Position numbers and translations under genes: made by a program
Source of the DNA: JBEBXQ01 sp040391535
GTDB lineage: Bacteria > Bacteroidota > Bacteroidia > Cytophagales > Spirosomataceae
DNA: 11,844 bases
Assembly: GCA_040391535.1 (NCBI GenBank)
Contig: JBEBXQ010000143.1
Location: 1 to 11,844 of the forward strand
Reading direction: 5' to 3'
Shown here: positions 5,603-11,844 of the stretch, one piece after another
Layout of the letters: every line of letters starts with the position of its first letter
Numbering within the stretch: position 1 is the stretch's first letter
The notes under the pieces: generated by a model
The model's input: the letters and a program-made list of their open reading frames with translations, nothing else
The model's database searches: none
What the model was told of the DNA's origin: nothing

Positions 5603-7013
5603 AAACGCCGGAAATCTGCAAACGTGGACCCAATGGGGAGCTATCCTACTCTTGCTTATTGCAGTAACTCCATTGCTTGCTCTGTCCGCATTCAATCATC
5701 CTTCGCCGGTAGACGACTATTGTTATATTGATACGGTTTTTAAATACTCCTGGCCCGAAGCCATGTATTTTTATTATACCGGCTGGACAGGACGTTATTT
5801 CAGCATACTATTGAACCATACCAACCCGCTGCTGTTTCATTGGTTTGGCGGATTTAAGGTTATTCCACCTTTTTTAATTCTTGGAATTACCAGTGCAGTA
5901 TTTCTTTTCTTCAGAAAAACCCTGCAGCAGACTTCTGCCCGGGCAGCCCTTAGCATAACCGGTATTATAACGTTTTTATACGTAATGGCTCTGCCCAGTC
6001 CGGCTGAAGCATTTTACTGGATGGCTGCCTTTTCCACCTATACATTTGCCAATATTTTTACGGTACTTTGGATAATAAGTACCACGGCCTGGTACCATAC
6101 CACTGATCAACCTTCCCGTAAAAGGATTGAAATTCTTAGCTGTTTTTTTGTTTTCGCTATCATCGGCAGCAGTGAGACCAACCTGCTGATTATATGCCTG
6201 CTTATCGGGAGCTGGTGGGTATACCGTCTGCTGTATTTCCGGAAAATTGACTATTTCATGGTCACGACCGTGGTACTCGCTACCATTTGTCTTTTATTCT
6301 TCTTTCTGGCACCGGGCAATTCGGCCCGCCTCGACGGGAATCCGCTAAGCGGAGATATAATCACATCTGCAATAGCCTCATTCCGTAAGCTGGGGCAACT
6401 GCTTTGGGCATGGTCCAACCAAACACCCTTATTATTCTTTTCGGTGATATGGTGGCTTATACTTGATAACCGTACCCTGCGCACAAGCCATTATCTCAGT
6501 GCGCCCGTCTGGCTGGTTATGCTGTTGTATATTGGTATTTTAACGGCTCAGCTGTTTCCATCCTATTATGGTATTGGTATAGAGCCGACACCAAGGGTTA
6601 TCAATTGTGTGTACCTGTTTTTTCTGCTGGGATGGTTTTTCATTATTGCACTGATCAAATCTTTTGCCGTAAAACATAATATACAGGTTCCCGACCGTTT
6701 AGTAATAGCTCTGGCGGTACTTACCCTTCTTTTTCCTGTCCGGAATTATAAGGTAATTGCTGCTTCCAATACACTGTCAATGCTTTATACCGACTGGCTA
6801 AGTGGCAAAGCGGCTGCCTTTGACCACGAAATGAGCGAACGCTACGCCATGATCCGTGCATCAAACGATCAGGAAATTACATTACCGCCCATACAAAACC
6901 GGCCCTGGTCTCTTTATATAGGAGATATTGCTGACAGCCACTGGTGGGTGAAATGTACGGCAGGGTATTTTGGTAAAGAGACCATTCATATAACTGATTC
7001 CCCGACAAAGTGA
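5595..7013 (+). CDS. Multispanning membrane protein, DUF6056/GtrC-like putative GT-C glycosyltransferase
   Basis: A 472-residue membrane protein with about ten hydrophobic segments. After the first (about 15-33) comes a loop with the acidic pair PVDDYCY (D40, D41) and then TGWTGRYFS (62-70). An acidic pair in the first outer loop is the catalytic hallmark of GT-C enzymes, which use polyprenyl-linked sugars. Further family-like motifs are SPAEAFYWMAAFSTY, GSSETNL, APGNSARL and IGIEPTPRVIN, which I recall from DUF6056-type proteins. A hydrophilic tail of about 75 residues ends the protein. I chose ATG 5595, overlapping the GT2 stop by 8 nt; a TTG five codons upstream (5580) is possible. Its stop overlaps the next start by 4 nt. 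Placement behind a GtrB enzyme fits a GtrC-like role in decorating a surface glycan. The enzymatic role is inferred; the membrane topology is plain. Confidence 0.75.
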   Translation: MNKNAGNLQTWTQWGAILLLLIAVTPLLALSAFNHPSPVDDYCYIDTVFKYSWPEAMYFYYTGWTGRYFSILLNHTNPLLFHWFGGFKVIPPFLILGITSAVFLFFRKTLQQTSARAALSITGIITFLYVMALPSPAEAFYWMAAFSTYTFANIFTVLWIISTTAWYHTTDQPSRKRIEILSCFFVFAIIGSSETNLLIICLLIGSWWVYRLLYFRKIDYFMVTTVVLATICLLFFFLAPGNSARLDGNPLSGDIITSAIASFRKLGQLLWAWSNQTPLLFFSVIWWLILDNRTLRTSHYLSAPVWLVMLLYIGILTAQLFPSYYGIGIEPTPRVINCVYLFFLLGWFFIIALIKSFAVKHNIQVPDRLVIALAVLTLLFPVRNYKVIAASNTLSMLYTDWLSGKAAAFDHEMSERYAMIRASNDQEITLPPIQNRPWSLYIGDIADSHWWVKCTAGYFGKETIHITDSPTK

Positions 7014-8722
7014 CACTCAATAAAAAATTCATCACACTCATTTTTTTATTCATCCCGATCTTATTCTGGATTATCACCGTTTACTGCTATTCTGTAAATG
7101 TTCCGTGGTTTGACGATTTTGATCCTTTTTCGGATTTTCTTCGTCAATGGATCACAAATGAGTCATGGACCGAGCGGGTAGCATTGCTGTTTCAGCCCAA
7201 TAACGAGCACCGGATGGTCTTTGGCAAGCTGGTTACAGCGATTCTTTATGGTATTACCGGAAAACTGAATTTCTCTGTACTTCACTGGGCAGGTGCCGCT
7301 TATACCCTTGGCACTCTGTTTATTTTCTGGAAGATCTTTCAGAAAAGCAAATGGCCGGCATTGTATTTTCTGCCGGTTCCGTTTCTCTTATTTCAACTTC
7401 ATTATTACCTGATTTTTCATTGGGCAATCTGCAGTCATCAGCATCAGCCTGTCGTTTTTTTTGTATCGCTCAGCATGTACCTGCTGGCGACAAAACGTTT
7501 CACCTGGGCCATTGCAGCAGCCATCTGCGCTACTTATGCCATGAGTAACGGCATATTTGTATGGGTTAGCGGAATGGCTGTCTTACTTTTTCACTCTCAG
7601 TGGAAACAAGCGGGAATATGGTTACTATTTGCCTTGGTCGCAGTAGGATTTTATTTCAGAGGAATGGAATCCCTGGGTAATGAATCCAGCATTGATTTTT
7701 TTCTTCAGCACCCTCATTTGTCATTTCTTGGTTTTTTTGCCTTTTTAGGAGGTCTGTTCGAAATATATCCCAGCCACGCCTCTGTTTTCCTCCGTTCATT
7801 AACGCCGGTTATTTTTGGTTTATTAGTGAATCTTTGGGTATTCGTCTGGTTGGCAGGGCTGCTCCTGACCTGGTTAAAAAATATTTTCACTAACCGTCCG
7901 ACACCAGCCTGGGCTTCAGATATTGCTCATCGCTATGCTGAAAAAAGAAGTCTTTCAGACTTTGTGCTTGGGTTTACGGTTTTTCTGCTGGCCAATGCCC
8001 TGGTTATCGGATTTTTACGTCCCAGGTTCGGATTTTTCGTAATGATTGTCAGTAATTACAAAATTTACCCGGCCCTCTTTCTGATTGTTGCTTATCTTTC
8101 ATTCCTGTGTGCCGTTCCTGGTTCGCAGAGAAAAGCATGGTTTACCACAATGGCCGCCGCTGTACTGATCTGGGGAATAAGCATCTTCAATTATATGCCG
8201 GATATCGCTGAAAGGAGAAAATACCTGCTGACCAATGCTTACAACCAGGAACATCACGGCTATGGATTGGGCCACCAGCCCGGATCACCTGCTGCCGCCT
8301 ATGTAGATCAGCTGATGAATGACCTGGTTTCCCGAGGTGTGTATCAGTATCCGGATACCTATAACGATCAGGTAAAAATGATGGAAACTACCCGGAATCC
8401 CCTGTCAGCTGCATTTGACATAAAGACAGAACACACTGAGGATCAGATTACTGTCAGTGAGACCAATTTCCCTTATAGATATGGTTATGATACCGGACTG
8501 ATTGTTTTTTTCAGAAAAGAGGACAATCTTTATCTGTTTAAGATGAATCCCCGAAATTACACCGGTAAGCTGCCTTTCAAACATTTTGAAAAGGGCTTTT
8601 ATGTTAACGTTCCTGTGGAGGCACTTCCGCCGGGCACTTATGACATGGGATTATTTTATGCTCTCAAAGACAAAAAACCCGCAGCTGAGATCATACAAAA
8701 GATCACTATAGGCAACAGATAA
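7010..8722 (+). CDS. Multispanning GT-C-like membrane protein with (N)EHR motif and C-terminal periplasmic domain
   Basis: A 570-residue protein with about ten membrane segments in its first 395 residues. The first outer loop holds PWFDDFD (D35, D36), W53-x2-R56 and then PNNEHRMVF (E66, H67, R68), an arrangement seen in uncharacterised GT-C-like families. The segment ATYAMSNGIFVWVSG also recurs in such proteins. From about residue 395 a hydrophilic region of about 175 residues follows; its last 100 alternate short strands (TGLIVFFRKEDNLYLFKM, GTYDMGLFYAL) and look like a beta-sandwich, perhaps binding glycan outside the membrane. The start is GTG at 7010, inside the overlap GTGA with the upstream stop; the next in-frame ATG lies beyond the motif region. 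The truncated gene at 11229 is its paralogue. A glycosyltransferase role using a GtrB-made lipid-linked sugar is inference; I know no assigned function. Confidence 0.7.
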   Translation: MTLNKKFITLIFLFIPILFWIITVYCYSVNVPWFDDFDPFSDFLRQWITNESWTERVALLFQPNNEHRMVFGKLVTAILYGITGKLNFSVLHWAGAAYTLGTLFIFWKIFQKSKWPALYFLPVPFLLFQLHYYLIFHWAICSHQHQPVVFFVSLSMYLLATKRFTWAIAAAICATYAMSNGIFVWVSGMAVLLFHSQWKQAGIWLLFALVAVGFYFRGMESLGNESSIDFFLQHPHLSFLGFFAFLGGLFEIYPSHASVFLRSLTPVIFGLLVNLWVFVWLAGLLLTWLKNIFTNRPTPAWASDIAHRYAEKRSLSDFVLGFTVFLLANALVIGFLRPRFGFFVMIVSNYKIYPALFLIVAYLSFLCAVPGSQRKAWFTTMAAAVLIWGISIFNYMPDIAERRKYLLTNAYNQEHHGYGLGHQPGSPAAAYVDQLMNDLVSRGVYQYPDTYNDQVKMMETTRNPLSAAFDIKTEHTEDQITVSETNFPYRYGYDTGLIVFFRKEDNLYLFKMNPRNYTGKLPFKHFEKGFYVNVPVEALPPGTYDMGLFYALKDKKPAAEIIQKITIGNR

Positions 8723-8735
8723 AAGCTGAAAAATA

Positions 8736-8743
8736 TATCTTTG
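8736..8743 (+). promoter_or_regulatory. -7 box of a possible internal promoter
   Basis: TATCTTTG is an exact match to the Bacteroidota TAnnTTTG element, in the only sizeable gap (63 nt) of the glycan cluster. No TTTG is found at the expected -33 distance, which weakens the case. If used, transcription would begin near 8750 and serve the second GtrB-like gene, the MBOAT gene and the last membrane protein. Confidence 0.33.
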
Positions 8744-8785
8744 CCAAATATCCAATCATTAGAAACATCTTAACATCAGAAAAAC

Positions 8786-9730
8786 TTGGAACAACCTATC
8801 ATATCAATTGTTGCGCCTCTTTATAACGAATCCGAGTCATTTCCCCATCTGATCAGAAGGCTGAATGCCGTTCTGGACAGTTTCGAACACCCCGTTGAAG
8901 TTGTATTGATTGACGACGGGAGCAAAGATGATACTGCCCTTAAAATGAAACAGATTGCATTGACGGACAGTCGTTATCATTGTGTATTTCTCTCCAGGAA
9001 TCACGGGCATCAGCTGGCACTGACTGCTGGTATGTCTGTCGCAAAAGGAACAGAAGGCTTATTTATTATTGACGGCGATTTACAGGATCCTCCTGAGCTG
9101 CTCCCCCAATTCTATCAGTTACTGAAAGAAGGCAACGATGTGATCTATGCTGTCAGAAAAAAGCGTAAAGAAGGTCTTATCAAGCGAACAGGTTATTATA
9201 TGTTTTACCGGCTCCTGAAATCCATCTCTTACATTGAAATCCCGCTTGACAGTGGGGATTTTGCGATGGTGAGCCGCCGGGTAATCGATGTGATGAATAA
9301 AATGCCGGAGGAAAGCCGCTATCTGAGGGGTATGCGGTCATGGATCGGATTTAAACAAACCGGATTTGAATATGAGCGGGATGAAAGAGTGGCAGGTGAA
9401 TCCAAATACTCTTTTAAACAGTTATTCCGTCTGGCTTATAACGGGATTTTCAACTTCAGTGAATTTCCTATTAAGTTTATGACCCTGACTGGTGGCACGG
9501 CCATTAGTATAGCCCTGATATATTTCCTGTCTGTGATCGTTAAACGTGTGTTCTTTGAACAGGTTATTGAAGGTTTTACCGCCCTGTTATTTGTGATTAT
9601 TCTCTTCAGCGGTGTGCAGCTTCTTGCGTTAGGTATCATCGGTGAATATGTACTCCGAATATTCTTTCAGTCCAAAAACCGGCCTTTGTACATCATCAAG
9701 GATGAAATTGTCAATGGAAATTACCTTTGA
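8786..9730 (+). CDS. GtrB/DPM1-like polyprenyl-phosphate glycosyltransferase (GT2), copy 2
   Basis: A 314-residue enzyme of the same class as the GT2 protein at 4652, with motifs PLYNE (11-15), LIDDGSKDDT (41-50), SRNHGHQLALTAGM (70-83), DGDLQD (96-101), DSGDFAMVSRR (155-165) and VAGESKYSFKQL (202-213). Two C-terminal membrane segments and the ending GIIGEYVLRIFFQSKNRPLYII follow. The copies differ throughout, notably in the loop at about 150-165 (IPLDSGDFAMVSRR against IFNHADFRLMDRR), so different sugars are likely but unproven. The only usable start is TTG 8786: an in-frame TAA lies at 8771-8773, no ATG intervenes, and the first strand (IISIVAPLYNE) begins at once. It sits 63 nt after the EHR membrane protein and 4 nt before the MBOAT gene. 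It would supply a second polyprenyl-linked sugar to this locus. Confidence 0.92.
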   Translation: MEQPIISIVAPLYNESESFPHLIRRLNAVLDSFEHPVEVVLIDDGSKDDTALKMKQIALTDSRYHCVFLSRNHGHQLALTAGMSVAKGTEGLFIIDGDLQDPPELLPQFYQLLKEGNDVIYAVRKKRKEGLIKRTGYYMFYRLLKSISYIEIPLDSGDFAMVSRRVIDVMNKMPEESRYLRGMRSWIGFKQTGFEYERDERVAGESKYSFKQLFRLAYNGIFNFSEFPIKFMTLTGGTAISIALIYFLSVIVKRVFFEQVIEGFTALLFVIILFSGVQLLALGIIGEYVLRIFFQSKNRPLYIIKDEIVNGNYL

Positions 9731-9734
9731 TTAA

Positions 9735-11204
9735 ATGCTGTTCAACTCTCTGCAATTCCTGATTTTCTTTATAGTAGTCACGCTGGCTTACTTCAGCCTT
9801 TCCTGGCGCGGAAGGTGGATATTACTGCTGACAGCCAGCTGCTATTTTTACATGGTTTTCAAACCGGTTTACCTGCTCATTCTGTTTGCTACAATTGTAA
9901 TAGACTATTTTGCAGGAATCTGGATTGAACAGGCAAAAACCCACCGGAATAAGAAAATACTGCTGATTATCAGTCTCATTTCCAATATCGGTATTCTGGC
10001 CTTTTTCAAGTATTTTGACTTTGTAGAAGAGTCCGTCAATATCATGCTGGCATCATTAGGCGCTGATATCGTTTTCCCTCCGTTAACTGCCTTACTGCCA
10101 TCCGCCATTACACAGTTTATGGTCAATGGAGCCGGACAGATTTTACTGCCGATTGGTTTGTCTTTTCATACATTTCAGGCTATGAGCTATACCATTGAAG
10201 TATACCGCGGCAATCAGCAATCGGAAAAACATTTCGGGATTTATGCCCTCTATGTAATGTTTTATCCGCAATTGGTAGCAGGTCCTATTGAACGTCCGCA
10301 AAACATGCTGCATCAGTTTCACAGCTATTTTGAATATGATTTTGAGAATGTAAAATCGGGGTTAATGCAAATGGCTTTCGGCTTTTTCAAAAAGCTGGTA
10401 GTTGCTGACCGGCTGGCCATGGTCGCAGACTATGCTTATGCCAATCCATCCGAACAGAACGGCTTAACGCTGCTGGTGAGTACGGTTTTCTTTTCTTTTC
10501 AGATTTACTGCGATTTCTCAGGTTATTCTGATATCGCTATCGGAGCAGCGCGCGTGATGGGCTTCAAACTGATGGATAATTTCAAAAATCCCTACGAAGC
10601 TACTTCAATTTCCGATTTCTGGGCCAGATGGCATATTTCGTTATCGACCTGGTTTAAGGATTATCTGTATATACCCATGGGAGGAAACCGGAAAGGAGAA
10701 ACCCGACGGCAAATTAATCTCTTTACCATATTTCTGGTGAGCGGGCTCTGGCACGGTGCCAGCTGGAATTACGTCATCTGGGGTGCACTTCACGGGTTCT
10801 ATTCAGTAGCAGGCGGCTTGAAAAACAAGTGGTTAAAGAAAAAGGATATTCATATTCCTCAGACGTGGATAGTGAGATTTGTAAATATTTTCATTACTTT
10901 TCTGCTGGTTATGTTTGCCTGGGTATTTTTCAGAAATGATAAGGCCCCTGTAAGACAATCTTTTGAAATTATACAGAAGATGCTGACACTATCCTGGAGC
11001 GATCCCATCCGGTCTCCGTTCAATACTATTGAAATGTGGTTTTGCGTATTACTGATAATACTGTTACTGATAAAGGAGCACTACTATCTTAAAATTCCGA
11101 CCACAGATACAAGGTTATTTCTTTTATTGTTTGCAGGCATTGCATTTCTGACCTACTTTTTTGGCGTATTTACGTCGAATCAATTTATATACTTTCAATT
11201 CTGA
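9735..11204 (+). CDS. MBOAT-family O-acyltransferase (AlgI/DltB-like)
   Basis: A 489-residue polytopic membrane enzyme that moves an acyl group, most often acetyl, across the membrane to hydroxyls of an extracellular polymer. Family signatures are clear: FYPQLVAGPIERP (176-188), YCDFSGYSDIAIG (258-270), NFKNPYEATSISDFWARWH (282-300), LYIPMGGNR (311-319) and SGLWHGASWNYVIWGALHG (336-354). The invariant catalytic-type histidine is H340, with H300 and H353 also in place, so the enzyme looks intact. Length matches AlgI-type proteins. The start ATG 9735 follows the GT2 stop by 4 nt. AlgI-like enzymes usually work with a periplasmic SGNH/AlgJ/AlgX-type transferase; none is in the window, though it could lie past the right edge. 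Given its neighbours, the acceptor is probably the glycan assembled or decorated by this cluster. Confidence 0.93.
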   Translation: MLFNSLQFLIFFIVVTLAYFSLSWRGRWILLLTASCYFYMVFKPVYLLILFATIVIDYFAGIWIEQAKTHRNKKILLIISLISNIGILAFFKYFDFVEESVNIMLASLGADIVFPPLTALLPSAITQFMVNGAGQILLPIGLSFHTFQAMSYTIEVYRGNQQSEKHFGIYALYVMFYPQLVAGPIERPQNMLHQFHSYFEYDFENVKSGLMQMAFGFFKKLVVADRLAMVADYAYANPSEQNGLTLLVSTVFFSFQIYCDFSGYSDIAIGAARVMGFKLMDNFKNPYEATSISDFWARWHISLSTWFKDYLYIPMGGNRKGETRRQINLFTIFLVSGLWHGASWNYVIWGALHGFYSVAGGLKNKWLKKKDIHIPQTWIVRFVNIFITFLLVMFAWVFFRNDKAPVRQSFEIIQKMLTLSWSDPIRSPFNTIEMWFCVLLIILLLIKEHYYLKIPTTDTRLFLLLFAGIAFLTYFFGVFTSNQFIYFQF

Positions 11205-11228
11205 TGAAATAGACTCTGAAAATACTGA

Positions 11229-11844
11229 ATGACACACTTTAAATCCACACTAAAAATTGCTGATAAAAATAATCAGGCAGCACTGCTGCTCTGTCTGATA
11301 CCCGTACTTATTTACTGGATAATATTTTTCAGATTCGCGCTGAATGCTAATTATATCGCCTATGACGACACCTTAATTTTAAGTATTATTCCTGCGTTTG
11401 AAGAGGCATCCTGGATGGAAAGATGGAAACTGCTGTCGGGGCTTTTTCCTGAACACCGGCTTGTATTCTCCCGGTCTGTGGTTTTACTGACAAACCTGCT
11501 CTTTGGAAAGGTAGACCTTACTTATCTGATGATCGTAGCTAATATTTGCTATACAGCCTGTATCTGGGTTTTCTATAGAGTATTCAAATCTTTAAATCTC
11601 TCAATCTGGTACTTTATCCCCATTGTGTGGCTATGGTTTAGTATACAAGCCTTTGAAAATATGTTCTGGGGTGTCAGTTCCTTATGCAATTTCGGAGTAT
11701 TGTTATTTGTATTGCTGGCGGTGTATTATGCTTCATTTGAAGAAAACAAACCCTGGAAAGCGTTACTGTTTGCGCTGCTGGCAACCTTTACCTATGGCAA
11801 CGGGTTATTCTCATTTCCTCTGCTGATTATCCTGTTCTGGATCA
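11229..11844 (+). CDS. Multispanning GT-C-like membrane protein, paralogue of the EHR protein (partial, cut by window end)
   Basis: The first 205 codons of a gene running off the right edge. ATG 11229 directly follows an in-frame TGA (11226-11228), so this start is the earliest possible; it lies 24 nt after the MBOAT stop. A membrane segment at about 19-36 leads to an outer loop with AYDDT (D46, D47), ASWMERW (60-66) and LFPEHRLVF (72-80). The same order and spacing occur in the protein at 7010 (D35/D36, W53-x2-R56, E66-H67-R68). Later blocks also align: IWYFIPIVWLWF, NMFWG, and ATFTYGNGLF against ATYAMSNGIF. The two are diverged paralogues. As the last visible gene of the GtrB2 - MBOAT unit it may be the acceptor-specific transferase for the second lipid-linked sugar (inference). 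Whether it has the same C-terminal periplasmic domain cannot be seen. Confidence 0.8.
   Translation, partial: MTHFKSTLKIADKNNQAALLLCLIPVLIYWIIFFRFALNANYIAYDDTLILSIIPAFEEASWMERWKLLSGLFPEHRLVFSRSVVLLTNLLFGKVDLTYLMIVANICYTACIWVFYRVFKSLNLSIWYFIPIVWLWFSIQAFENMFWGVSSLCNFGVLLFVLLAVYYASFEENKPWKALLFALLATFTYGNGLFSFPLLIILFWI

Noticed and set aside
11623..11826. A 67-codon plus-strand frame near the right edge.
   Set aside because: It is an out-of-frame shadow of the partial EHR membrane protein, whose frame is open from 11229 to the edge and aligns with its paralogue.

Overview
The window looks chromosomal and Bacteroidota in origin, most likely Cytophagales or a related order, though the rank below phylum is a guess. 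The evidence is an ECF sigma factor / FecR-type anti-sigma (FecR + DUF4974) / STN-domain TonB-dependent receptor series, Bacteroidota-type -7 boxes (TAnnTTTG), and start sites without evident Shine-Dalgarno sequences. There are no tRNAs, rRNAs, CRISPR arrays, transposases or other signs of mobile DNA.

Left arm (1-2447, minus strand): read 5'->3' on the minus strand it is an ECF sigma factor (2447-1857), a FecR-like anti-sigma factor (1696-608) and the N-terminus of a TonB-dependent outer-membrane receptor (393-1, cut by the window edge). This is the usual cell-surface signalling series: the receptor senses a substrate, the membrane anti-sigma relays the signal, and the sigma factor turns on the receptor genes. 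The gap between fecR and the receptor holds an intrinsic-terminator-like hairpin on the opposite strand and a pair of 16-bp direct repeats.

Middle (2448-4526, plus strand): a 322-bp divergent intergenic region carries a good promoter for a DtxR/MntR-type metal-dependent repressor. The repressor gene shares one base (TGATG) with an LptF/LptG-family permease of the lipopolysaccharide export machine.

Right arm (4652-11844, plus strand): six closely packed genes for envelope glycan modification. They are a GtrB/DPM1-like polyprenyl-phosphate glycosyltransferase, a DUF6056-like multispanning protein, a second multispanning GT-C-like protein with an (N)EHR motif, a second GtrB-like enzyme with a TTG start, an MBOAT O-acyltransferase, and a truncated paralogue of the EHR protein. 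Junctions are overlaps of 8 and 4 nt, then gaps of 63, 4 and 24 nt. The 63-nt gap contains a -7 box, so the arm may be two units: GtrB1 - GT-C1 - GT-C2, and GtrB2 - MBOAT - GT-C3. The inferred logic is that each GT2 enzyme charges undecaprenyl phosphate with a sugar in the cytoplasm, a GT-C-like protein transfers that sugar to a surface glycan on the outer face, and the MBOAT acylates the product. No GtrA-type flippase and no SGNH/AlgJ-type partner of the MBOAT is visible here. The best candidate for something undescribed is the EHR-motif membrane protein pair and its link to the two GtrB enzymes.
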